64,000 bases of DNA, taken from Neobacillus sp. PS3-12 (GTDB lineage: Bacteria; Bacillota; Bacilli; Bacillales; Cytobacillaceae). Positions within the stretch are counted from its first letter, which is position 1. Each line of letters starts with the position of its first letter. A program made the position numbers and the translations under genes. A model generated the notes under the pieces. That model saw nothing but the letters and a program-made list of their open reading frames with translations. It ran no database searches and was not told where the DNA came from. Where the stretch lies: contig NZ_CP133268.1 in the NCBI RefSeq assembly GCF_030915385.1, positions 2,471,430 to 2,535,429 on the forward strand, written 5' to 3'. This document shows positions 8,987-17,046 of the stretch, piece by piece.

Positions 8987-9691
8987 TTAAGCGCCTTTTT
9001 CTTTTTTCTTTGAGCCTTTGTCGATTTTAGGGAAGTTTCCTTTTGCTACTTCTTCATCGTACCAGTCTGTGTGATGTTCTCTTGCCCACCATGCAGGGAC
9101 CTCACCAGTGATTACTCCAGTATATCCTGGTCTTGAGTTTTTATGAACAACACTCAAATAGACATGGCCAACAACGACTGCAATCGCAAGACCAAAACCG
9201 ATATCATGGAAAAGGTATCCCCACTGAACAACCGCTCTTGGGAAATATTGCGAGAACCACATTGTGATGCCTGAGCAAATAATCATCAGTGCACATAAAA
9301 CTTGAAGCATTGAGTTCACTTTTTCACCAGCATTGTAAAATGTTTGGCGGACATGTTTAAATTTAAACCCGAAAAGATCCTTCACAAACTCAGTGAAAAA
9401 TTGAACATCACGTTTTTTCCATGTGATTAGCTCTTTCATCCAAAGGGCTAATCCTTTAGGATCCATAATTAAATAAATTATTGTTGGTGTCACAAAGATG
9501 CATGCAAAAATCCGATGAAGCAATCTAGCATTTGCCGGTCCGCCAAGAACAGGAAATAACCAGCTAAAGGAATGGGCGTACATTGGCAAGGCCGTAATAT
9601 AGAGTGCTAAAAATGAAATAGCATTCACACCATGCGCAACAACAAACCCTTTAGAAAAACGACGTACTTTCACTCCGCTTCTATTACTCAT
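8987..9691 (-). CDS. fdnI: Formate dehydrogenase cytochrome b556 subunit FdnI
   Basis: Membrane diheme cytochrome b that passes electrons from the FdnH iron-sulfur clusters to menaquinone. The 234 residues contain four hydrophobic helices with histidines suited to heme binding (VVAHGVNAISF, LLHRIFA, YLFHDIGFGLAIAVVVGHVYLSVVH). The start is the ATG at 9691, inside the last codons of fdnH (eight-base overlap). The tail is lysine-rich and cytoplasmic. It is encoded directly after fdnH, in the order found in E. coli fdnGHI. Confidence 0.93.
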   Translation of the reverse strand: MSNRSGVKVRRFSKGFVVAHGVNAISFLALYITALPMYAHSFSWLFPVLGGPANARLLHRIFACIFVTPTIIYLIMDPKGLALWMKELITWKKRDVQFFTEFVKDLFGFKFKHVRQTFYNAGEKVNSMLQVLCALMIICSGITMWFSQYFPRAVVQWGYLFHDIGFGLAIAVVVGHVYLSVVHKNSRPGYTGVITGEVPAWWAREHHTDWYDEEVAKGNFPKIDKGSKKKEKGA

Positions 9692-10511
9692 CACTTTCAC
9701 CTCCGTCTTCCACCTGACTATTTGCTGCTTTATTAAACAGCCTGTTGGTAATAAACGCACCGACAACAGCCATTGTAGTAGCCCCAAGCATCATCTTTCC
9801 AATTGGCTGTGCATAGTCTTTCCAGGCTAACGCAGACATTGGAACCTTTGGATCTTCAGGCAGACCATAAACGGAAGGTTTTTCTGCTAAAACATAGATT
9901 GTATTCGTTCCACCTACACCTGATGGATTATAAATTTGTGCATTAGGGAAACGCCCCTTTACTTCCTGCAAGCGTTGCTGTGCTTTTTGAAGCATGGCCG
10001 TTTTTTCACCAAACTGCAGCGAACCTGTATGACAAGTCGTAACGCACGCAGGCTGCAGGCCCTCTTCAAGACGATCCGTACACATTGTACATTTTTGTGA
10101 CTTGCGATATTCCTTGCCATATTGATCCTCGTATGTTTTCAAGGATATCACTTCAAAAGGACAGTTGTTCACACAATAGCCGCAGCCAACGCATTTATCA
10201 TGATCGATTACAACTGTGCCAAATTTTGTATAACTGATGGCATCTTCAGGACAAACCTTTTCACACGCAGCATCATGACAGTGGAAGCAGGTTGAATGGC
10301 GGAATAAATATTCCAGACTTCCTGATCCATTTACATGCTCAATGTATTGCAGGTTATTCCAGGTATCTGCTGTAACATTTTTATGGGCTTGGACACTGCC
10401 AAGGAAAGCCTCAGGTTCTGCTGGAAGGTCATTCCAGTTTTTGCAAGCAACCATGCAGGCACGGCAGCCATCACATTTGGTAACATCAACAAATTTTGCA
10501 TATTCCGGCAT
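9684..10511 (-). CDS. fdnH: Formate dehydrogenase iron-sulfur subunit FdnH
   Basis: Electron-transfer subunit of 275 residues with four 4Fe-4S clusters, shown by the cysteine runs CDGCRACMVAC, CFHCHDAACEKVC, CVGCGYCVNNC, and CTMCTDRLEEG...CVTTC. A single C-terminal hydrophobic helix (around residues 238-256) should anchor it in the membrane next to FdnI, as in the E. coli enzyme. It starts two bases after the fdnG stop and overlaps fdnI, so the three genes are tightly coupled. Confidence 0.95.
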   Translation of the reverse strand: MPEYAKFVDVTKCDGCRACMVACKNWNDLPAEPEAFLGSVQAHKNVTADTWNNLQYIEHVNGSGSLEYLFRHSTCFHCHDAACEKVCPEDAISYTKFGTVVIDHDKCVGCGYCVNNCPFEVISLKTYEDQYGKEYRKSQKCTMCTDRLEEGLQPACVTTCHTGSLQFGEKTAMLQKAQQRLQEVKGRFPNAQIYNPSGVGGTNTIYVLAEKPSVYGLPEDPKVPMSALAWKDYAQPIGKMMLGATTMAVVGAFITNRLFNKAANSQVEDGGESDE

Positions 10512-10513
10512 CC

Positions 10514-13501
10514 TTAGGCCCTCCTTACGTCACAGAGGAATGCTTTAAATTCCGGAATGAATGAATTTGCATCCCCAATATGTGGTGTCAGTCTGTTTGC
10601 TGAATCCCCGGTAGCATAGCCCTTGAAGCCGAAATGCCATGGCATACCGATTTGATGAACTGTTTTACCATCCACCATGAAAGGCTTAAAGCGTTTTGTT
10701 ACCATTGCAAATGCTCTGATTTCACCACGTGCTGAGCTGACAATGACTGTATCTTTATTTTTAATGCCTTTTTCTTTCGCCAATTCTTCACTAATTTCAA
10801 TGAACATATGACCGGCAAGCTCTGAAAGCCACTGCTGGTTCCTTGTCATTGTACCTGATTGCCAATGTTCACTGACACGGTAGTTCGTAGCGACAATCGG
10901 GAATTTATCATTATCCCCTTTTAAATTAAAGTCGCCCTGAATCACGACAGCTGCAGGGTTCAGTTTCTGGCTTGAGAAAGGATTTGTATTAACAGGGCTT
11001 TCAAATGGTTCATAATGCTCAGGGAATGGACCATCATTTAAAGTTGGCGCAAACATTAAAGCCACTCCGTCTTTATTCATCATAAAGGCACCTGTTCCTT
11101 CTTGCGCGGATGGTGCAGTGTCGGCTTTAAAGTCAGGAACGTCGTTTCCAACCCACTTATTCTGTAAGGCATCCCACCAAATAACTGCTTTGTCTTTGCT
11201 CCATGGCTGTCCACTTGCGTCTGCTGCCGCACGGTTGTAGATGATTCGGCGGTTCATCGGCCATGCAAATGACCAGTTTAGGAAGTTGGCATTGCCTGTG
11301 TCTTTATTATCACGGCGCTGTGAAAGGTTTTTGCCTTCTGCCGGATAGAAACCGGAATAAATCCAGCAGCCACTTGATGTTGAACCATCAGCTTGCAGAG
11401 CTCCAAAGCCAGGAAGCAATTTTCCAGTTTTCAGGTCGTAACCGTTGATTTCTTTTGCGACAAGGTCAATATCAACTTCGTCACCTTTTCCAAAGTTCCA
11501 AGTTAGGGCCTGAATTGGCTTGTCAGCTGTTTTAGTGCTGTTTGTATATAATTCTTTGATCCGAAGTGCAAGCTCGTGAATAACTTCAAGGTCAGGCCTT
11601 GCCTCACCTCTTGAATCAATAGCTTTCCAGCGGTATTGCATCCAGCGTCCGCTATTAGAAATACTTCCTTCTTTTTCATACGAGGATGATGCCGGAAGGA
11701 GGAATACTTCGGTATTAATTCTGTCAGGAACACTGCCTGCTTCTTTTTGCCAGAATGCAGATGTTTCTGTTTCCCAAAGGTCAATTGCCACCATCCACTT
11801 CAGGTTTGCCAGGGCTTCCTTCTCTTTTCCGGCGTTCGGACCGCCGACGATAGGATTTGTTCCAAAAAGGAATGCTCCCTCGATCTGTCCCTGGTACATC
11901 GCATTAAATAGATTAATATGTGAATAGTTTTTATTGCCTTTTGGCATGAATTGATAGCCAAACTCGTTGTCTGCTGTTGCATTATCGCCATACCATGCTT
12001 TCAAGAGGCTGACAATGAATTTTGGTTTATTGCTCCAATAACCGCTTGTTGGTGTTTCTTTTGTGATAAAGCCTTGCAGCGTCGTATGCTCCGGTACTGT
12101 TGCTTTTGGTGTTGGCAGGTATCCCGGAAGGTTATCATATAACAACGCAAAGTCTGTTGAGCCTTGTACGTTTGATTCACCGCGCATGGCGTTAATTCCT
12201 CCGCCAGGAAGGCCAATGTTACCAAGTAATAGCTGAAGAATAACGTATGCACGAACATTTTGCGTTCCAACCGTATGCTGGGTTGTGCCCATTGCATAGA
12301 GAATCGTACCTGATTTCCCTACCTTGCTTGTTGCACAGAAGGTTTCGCAAACTTTTAAGTAATCTTCTTTTGGTGTTCCTGTTACTTTTGTAACGGTATC
12401 AGCATCATAACGGGAATAGTGCTTTTTCATTAATTGGAATACTGAACGCGGATTTTCCAGCGTTTCATCAATCATTGGTTTGCCATCCGGAGTTGTTTGC
12501 CATGCCCAACTCGTTTTATCATAGGCACGTTTAGCTGAATCATAGCCAGTAAACAGGCCATCCTTGAAGTCGAATCCATCCTTAATAATGAACCCGGCAT
12601 TTGTATATTTAGCGACATACTCTTTATGAATAAGATTGTTATTAATTGCATAATTAATCATCCCGCCAAGAAACGCAATATCCGTTCCTGAACGAAGCTT
12701 GGCATATACGTCAGCTTGTGAGGATGTTCTCGTAAAACGAGGGTCGACAGAAATAATTTTTCCGCCCTTTTCTTTGGCTTTCGTCAGCCATCTAAAACTG
12801 ATTGGATGGTTTTCAGCAGGATTTGCACCCATAATGAGCGCAACATCGGTATGCTGCAAATCATTCCAGTGGTTTGTCATTGCTCCACGTCCAAACGATG
12901 GTGCCAGACCGGCAACCGTAGAACTATGTCATATTCGTGCCTGGTGCTCTAAATAGGTGACACCAAGCCCTTTCATTAATTTAGCCAACAAGTAAGTTTC
13001 TTCGTTATCAAGGGCTGCACCGCCAAGACTTGCAATTTTCTCCGTCTTGTTTACAGTTACCCCGTTTTCCACTTCTACAAATGACGCATCACGAGTTGCT
13101 TTTGCCCGCTTGGCAATCGTTTCAAGCATCCAATTCCAGGACTTTTCTTCCCACTTGCTGCTTCCTGGCGCACGGTATAGTGGCCTTGTTAGGCGTTTCT
13201 CAGATGTATATAACTGTCTAATTGTTGTACCTTTACTGCAAAGTGTTCCCTCATTAATTGGGTGATCGGGATCACCCTCCGTATAAACGACGGTGTTGTT
13301 CTTGGTGTGGACTAAAATCCCACAGCCCACGCCGCAAAAGCAGCAAATCGTCGGTGTCACTGTTGCTTTTGCAATTTTTAACTCTTTCGTCTGGGCATAT
13401 GCTTTCTTTTCATTGAAGCCAAGCTCAGCAACTGCCAAGGTTGCAGCTGCAGCACCGGATAGTTTCAAAAACTGCCGGCGGCTAAGATTCATTTCCTCCA
13501 T
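10514..13501 (-). CDS. fdnG: Selenocysteine-containing formate dehydrogenase major subunit FdnG (UGA at 12929-12931 read as Sec)
   Basis: Catalytic molybdenum (bis-MGD) subunit oxidising formate to CO2. The frame is two open stretches separated by one in-frame TGA at codon 191. The context reads LEHQARI-U-HSSTVAGLAPSFGRG, exactly the Sec site of E. coli FdnG, and all downstream sequence stays in the same frame, giving 995 residues in total. The N-terminus has a twin-arginine signal (RRQFLKLSG, R8-R9) and a cluster motif CCFCGVGC plus C88 for one 4Fe-4S centre. A SECIS hairpin starts 11 bases after the TGA. selA, selB, selC and selD are not in the window. An automatic caller would wrongly split this gene into 190- and 788-residue pieces. 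Confidence 0.96.
12900..12917 (-). promoter_or_regulatory. Bacterial SECIS element in fdnG
   Basis: In sense direction GGTTGCCGGTCTGGCACC: GGU and GCC pair with GGC and ACC, leaving a bulged U and an apical GGUCU loop. Bulged U and loop GGU are the known SelB contacts. The spacing from the UGA is 11 bases, the same as in E. coli fdhF. Confidence 0.92.
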
Positions 13502-13570
13502 CTCTCGTAGCTCCTTCCCATCTTTGGTGTAACTCTCTTTCTAATCCATTTTTAGCTGTCTCTTTTTGAA

Positions 13571-13924
13571 TCACCCTAGATAACTAAGGGAATAGACGGC
13601 GCTCGAAGTAACGGGCGTAAAGTTTTTTACATCCGTCATTGAAAAAAAAGTGACGCCTCGGCCACACCCTGCGGTATAATGCTTCTTTTTTGCAAACCAT
13701 TGTTCAACGTCAAATTCACCTTTCAGGACAACATCAATTCGGCCCATTTCTTCATGGATCATGATGGATGTAATATCATCGATGCCTTGGATATATCCTT
13801 CTGAATATAGATATCCATAGGCCCAGTCCTCTAAATCTTGTTTTGTTAATTGAAATACAGCAATCTCAAAGCCATTTACTACTAAGGTGATCGGATATTC
13901 ATCAGGAATTCCTCTGTTGTTCAT
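13571..13924 (-). CDS. Half-length FdhD-like protein
   Basis: 117 residues matching the N-terminal half of FdhD, the sulfurtransferase needed to activate formate dehydrogenase (family length about 260). Visible: DEYPITLVVNGFEIAVFQLT, DWAYGYLYSEGYI, and TAGCGRG where FdhD normally has a Cys-x-x-Cys sulfur-transfer pair. Only one cysteine of that pair is present, and the frame stops at SLSYLG, where the C-terminal domain should begin. Start ATG at 13924, with ribosome binding site AAGGAGGG. It lies directly upstream of fdnG, so it is probably co-transcribed. It may be a decayed FdhD or a stand-alone helper domain; a full FdhD is presumably elsewhere. Confidence 0.75.
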   Translation of the reverse strand: MNNRGIPDEYPITLVVNGFEIAVFQLTKQDLEDWAYGYLYSEGYIQGIDDITSIMIHEEMGRIDVVLKGEFDVEQWFAKKKHYTAGCGRGVTFFSMTDVKNFTPVTSSAVYSLSYLG

Positions 13925-14340
13925 TCTGAAGTCCCTCCTTGTTGAGGATTTGTCCACTTGTCTGATACAAGTAACTTTCCCACGGTTGCAATAGGTTCAT
14001 GACGTGACTAAATACCTATAAAATAGAGAATGAAAACACAATCCGATTTTGGATTGTGTTTGTTATTATCATTGCGATGTAAGCACTTACAACTATTAAT
14101 TTTTTCTCATGTATTTTTTCTTCTTTGTAGTAAAAATACTACTACCCTTAGGTAAATTTTCATAGTAACATTTATCACGAAAATAAAGCTAATTATGATT
14201 AAAATGTGAACTTTTTTATACGAATATTTAGTATCTCGAAATTCAAGCATGTACTTCGCTTTTTCGAACTGATTTTAGTATGATAGTAATGTTCTTTATG
14301 AAAGTATACAGGTACTCTGAGTGACGGAAGGGAGGTAAGC
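13925..14340. promoter_or_regulatory. Divergent regulatory region fdn / yojF
   Basis: About 415 bases without a gene. It holds a perfect 10-bp hairpin (AACACAATCC/GGATTGTGTT, 14035-14060) that could attenuate transcripts entering the formate dehydrogenase operon. It also has a cre-like palindrome TGTAAGCACTTACA at 14078-14091 (one mismatch to the CcpA consensus core) and an inverted repeat GTAGTA-AAAA-TACTAC near 14127-14142. Short hairpins TAGGT/ACCTA and CTTGT/ACAAG lie in the fdn leader. No clear Fnr box was found. Confidence 0.5.
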
Positions 14341-14691
14341 ATGTTGGAGAAAATTGACCAAAAAGCGGTCCAGGCAGAAATAGACCGATTTGCTAATAAG
14401 GATGTTTATTTACATCTAGAAACGACAAACGGCGCCTATGCAACACATCTAGATGGTAAACCCTATTCTGCGGGAGCCTATATCCGCAATGCCCTTGTCC
14501 GTTATGAGCATGGGAAAATCATCGGCTCTGGTCCCTATCGCGTTGGCTTAAAGCTACAGATTGGCTGGGTTTACGCTGAGGGAATTACTCATTTTGAGGT
14601 AGATCAAGAGGGACGGCTTTTGCTTGCCGGACATGATCCGTTAGGGAAACTGGCTGTTGCCCTGGAAATTAGTACGAATCCATTTGAATAG
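14341..14691 (+). CDS. yojF: YojF family protein (DUF1806)
   Basis: 116-residue soluble protein of the YojF/DUF1806 family, which in Bacilli is encoded directly in front of bshB2. The sequence KDVYLHLETTNGAYATHLDGKPYSAGAYIRNALVRYEHG is characteristic. Its biochemical role is not known to me; the constant pairing with BshB2 suggests a helper role in bacillithiol formation. The ribosome binding site GGGAGG sits five bases before the ATG. The bshB2 start follows 40 bases after its stop, so the two form an operon. Confidence 0.85.
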   Translation: MLEKIDQKAVQAEIDRFANKDVYLHLETTNGAYATHLDGKPYSAGAYIRNALVRYEHGKIIGSGPYRVGLKLQIGWVYAEGITHFEVDQEGRLLLAGHDPLGKLAVALEISTNPFE

Positions 14692-14731
14692 AAGTAGACG
14701 GATATATACCACATAGAAAGGAGAATCTCTC

Positions 14732-15397
14732 ATGGAAAAAGAGCGACAAGTCCTGGTTATCTTTCCACACCCGGATGATGAGGCATTTGGAGTATCCGGC
14801 ACGATTGCCACACATACTGCAAACGGAACCCCTGTCACATATGCATGTTTAACATTAGGGGAAATGGGCCGAAACATGGGGAATCCCCCTTTTACAACAA
14901 GGGAAGGGCTGCCGAAAATCCGCAGGGAAGAATTGAAAAATGCGGCTGCGGTTCTAGGAATCCAAGATTTAAGAATGCTTGGTTTTCGTGATAAAACGAT
15001 TGAATTTGAGGATGATGAAAAGCTGATCGGCATTATCACCGATATGATTGAGGAATTAAAGCCATCACTCTTGATCAGTTTTTATCCGGGATATGCCGTA
15101 CATCCTGATCATGATGCCACTGGTGCAGCAGTTGTTGCAGCGGTCAAGCGGCTGCCTGCAGAAAAGCGGCCAAAGCTCAATCTTGTTGCTTTTTCAGCTA
15201 ATTGTGTTGATGAACTCGGGCCGGCTGATATTGTTCATGACATTAGCCCTATCTCTAACAAAAAGCTGGATGCTATCAAAGCACATCGGTCACAATCGGA
15301 GCAGTTGTTTAAGGATCGGCTTGATCTGATCGAAAAAAAGGATCCCGAAGTGCTTGCTTGGTTAAATAATGAACGTTTTTGGACGTATAAGTTTTAA
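14732..15397 (+). CDS. bshB2: Bacillithiol biosynthesis deacetylase BshB2
   Basis: Zinc-dependent deacetylase of the PIG-L/LmbE family that converts GlcNAc-malate to GlcN-malate, the second step of bacillithiol synthesis, and may act on bacillithiol S-conjugates. 221 residues. Metal-binding motif PHPDDEAFG at residues 12-20, the second ligand region YPGYAVHPDHDATG near residue 120, and SQSEQLFKDR near 190. The start is the ATG after AAAGGAG. It is followed by a good terminator, which closes the yojF-bshB2 operon. Confidence 0.93.
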   Translation: MEKERQVLVIFPHPDDEAFGVSGTIATHTANGTPVTYACLTLGEMGRNMGNPPFTTREGLPKIRREELKNAAAVLGIQDLRMLGFRDKTIEFEDDEKLIGIITDMIEELKPSLLISFYPGYAVHPDHDATGAAVVAAVKRLPAEKRPKLNLVAFSANCVDELGPADIVHDISPISNKKLDAIKAHRSQSEQLFKDRLDLIEKKDPEVLAWLNNERFWTYKF

Positions 15398-15400
15398 AGA

Positions 15401-15436
15401 GGGTTGGCCTTTATTGGCTAACCCCTTTATTTTTTT
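15401..15436 (+). terminator. Terminator of yojF-bshB2
   Basis: Stem GGGTTGGCC/GGCTAACCC (one wobble), then a T-rich run. Confidence 0.88.
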
Positions 15437-15440
15437 ACAA

Positions 15441-15554
15441 TAAATGGCTAAACGTGCAAAGCCTATTGAAAATCGTGCATAACGATTCGAAATTCGTGCA
15501 AAGCACCCTAATAATCGTGCATTGTCTAAGGAAAATCGTGCATACCCAATCTAC
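15441..15554. repeat. Five-unit 21-bp periodic array, CGTGCA core, copy 1
   Basis: After a TAAATGGCT head, the word CGTGCA occurs at 15453, 15474, 15495, 15516 and 15537, an exact 21-bp period. Units look like AAWCGTGCAWA plus a diverged tail ending in GAA or AAT. It fills the convergent gap between the bshB2 terminator and the Crp/Fnr stop codon. The same family recurs at 23477-23590. Confidence 0.88.
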
Positions 15555-16295
15555 TTAGTACTCCTTCTGCATCAATGCACAAAGCATGCATGAATCAACA
15601 ATCATAATCTTTCGCGGCTTAATCTCGATGATTCCTTGTTTTTTCAATTTTCCAAAAACACGACTGACACTTTCTCTCGTTGCCCCGACAACTGTTGCAA
15701 ATTCCTGAGTTGATAATGGAATTTCAATATCCCATCTCGTGTTGTCATGATTAAACTTCCGACCGAGCCGTTCAAGTGTTTTGACTGTTTTTGAAAAAAC
15801 ATCCAATAAAGCGACATCCCTTAGTGTCGTTGTCATTTCTCGCAGTTGGTCACTCATATATCCGATCATTTGCAAGGCCAGTTCAGGATTGTGATACAAT
15901 TCCCGTTCCAATTCTGCTCTACTCAAAAAATAGAGCATTCCATCAGTTAGTGCTGTCGCTGTTGCAGGATAGACCGGGTTGGTATTGGTGAACAGGCAGG
16001 CTTCGGCAAAAACATCACCTGATTGTTTAATACAAACAATAATTTCATTGCCATCGACATCCTGCTTAGTCAATTTCACTACTCCTGATTGAACAAAAAA
16101 TACGCCTCCTGCCTCATCTTCCTCAGAAATAATCCGCTCACCCTTTTTAACAGGAATAGATTGGATTTTACTTTCAAACTCTTTCTTCGTCTGCATTGAT
16201 AAATCCCTGAAAAAAACTAGCTTTTGCAAAAAGTCCTCCATCCTAAACGGATGTGATGTTTGGCGAAGCTTTAGTGCATGCTCAATTTGACTCAC
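15555..16295 (-). CDS. Crp/Fnr-family transcriptional regulator
   Basis: About 246 residues: a cyclic-nucleotide-binding-like beta barrel (residues about 25-140, with VKKGERIISEEDEAGGVFFVQSG and SGDVFAEACLF) and a C-terminal winged helix (STQEFATVVGATRESVSRVFGKLKKQGIIEI). It ends with SCMLCALMQKEY. B. subtilis Fnr also carries cluster cysteines near its C-terminus, but here only a CxxC pair is seen, so iron-sulfur sensing is uncertain. Two GTG codons are possible; the second (16295) has better spacing to AAAGGGAG. It is divergent from nosC with an Fnr-like palindrome between, so control of the nos operon is likely. Confidence 0.85.
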   Translation of the reverse strand: MSQIEHALKLRQTSHPFRMEDFLQKLVFFRDLSMQTKKEFESKIQSIPVKKGERIISEEDEAGGVFFVQSGVVKLTKQDVDGNEIIVCIKQSGDVFAEACLFTNTNPVYPATATALTDGMLYFLSRAELERELYHNPELALQMIGYMSDQLREMTTTLRDVALLDVFSKTVKTLERLGRKFNHDNTRWDIEIPLSTQEFATVVGATRESVSRVFGKLKKQGIIEIKPRKIMIVDSCMLCALMQKEY

Positions 16296-16455
16296 CTTTC
16301 TCACTCCCTTTGCATTTGGCAGTTTTCGTTTCCACTACCATCATCATACAAAAATCTCAATTAATAGGCAGTGACGAGATTCACAAAAAGTTCAATTTTT
16401 CAAAACGTTTATCTGTAAGGACCCTTCACAAAATTTTCACATACACAAAAAAAAG

Positions 16456-16471
16456 TGTGGCAAACATCACA
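16456..16471. promoter_or_regulatory. Crp/Fnr-type operator upstream of nosC
   Basis: TGTGGCAAACATCACA matches the TGTGA-N6-TCACA consensus in 9 of 10 positions. It is centred about 70 bases before the nosC start, between nosC and the divergent Crp/Fnr gene. Confidence 0.65.
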
Positions 16472-16532
16472 ATTCTAACCCTGATTCGGGTTTACGATTT
16501 ATTTGTTGAAAACAAAAAAAGGAGGGTGAAAG

Positions 16533-17024
16533 ATGAATAAGGCTATTCTTAGCTTTGTCATTAGTGCAATCGTGGGTCTTATGTTTGGGTATGTTCTCTA
16601 CGATCTCGCAGGAGGAAATGGTTTTTCAAACCAGGAAAAGACAGCTACCGCTCAAACTGCAAGTCCCAGCACCAATGCAACAGCTGACCAAAGCAGCTCC
16701 AGTACAAAAACAGATACAAGTACTGCCACAAAGGACACCGCTTCAAAGGCAACAGCGGTTGACCAAGACAACATCATTGCCAAAAGAGGCTGTATCCAAT
16801 GCCACTCCGTTGGTTCTTTAAATATTAAGGGCGGACAAGTGGGACCAGACTTATCACAGGCCTATACAACGGTGGAAAGCAAACACGGAAAACCAATTGA
16901 GGAATTTCTGAAACAGCCAACATCCGCTGTCATGTCGGGCGTTCTTGGAAAAGATCCATTAACAGACGATCAGCGCCAGCAAGTGTTGGACCTGCTCAAA
17001 AAAGCATCTGAAGCAAAACAATAA
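16533..17024 (+). CDS. nosC: Membrane-anchored cytochrome c, NosC-like
   Basis: 163-residue monoheme cytochrome. A membrane anchor (residues about 5-25) is followed by a long Ser/Thr/Ala-rich linker (35-75) and a class I heme domain with CIQCH at residues 87-91 and a probable Met ligand in SAVMSGVLG. It is placed 22 bases before nosZ. In Gram-positive and clade II nos clusters such cytochromes deliver electrons from the quinol pool to NosZ. The ribosome binding site is GGAGGG. The first gene of the operon, downstream of an Fnr-like box. Confidence 0.85.
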   Translation: MNKAILSFVISAIVGLMFGYVLYDLAGGNGFSNQEKTATAQTASPSTNATADQSSSSTKTDTSTATKDTASKATAVDQDNIIAKRGCIQCHSVGSLNIKGGQVGPDLSQAYTTVESKHGKPIEEFLKQPTSAVMSGVLGKDPLTDDQRQQVLDLLKKASEAKQ

Positions 17025-17046
17025 TGGTAAAGGTGGTGTGAACGAA

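Noticed and set aside
12929..12931. Split formate dehydrogenase gene or nonsense mutation
   Set aside because: The TGA falls exactly at the family's Sec position and is followed by a correctly spaced SECIS hairpin; one selenoprotein gene explains it.
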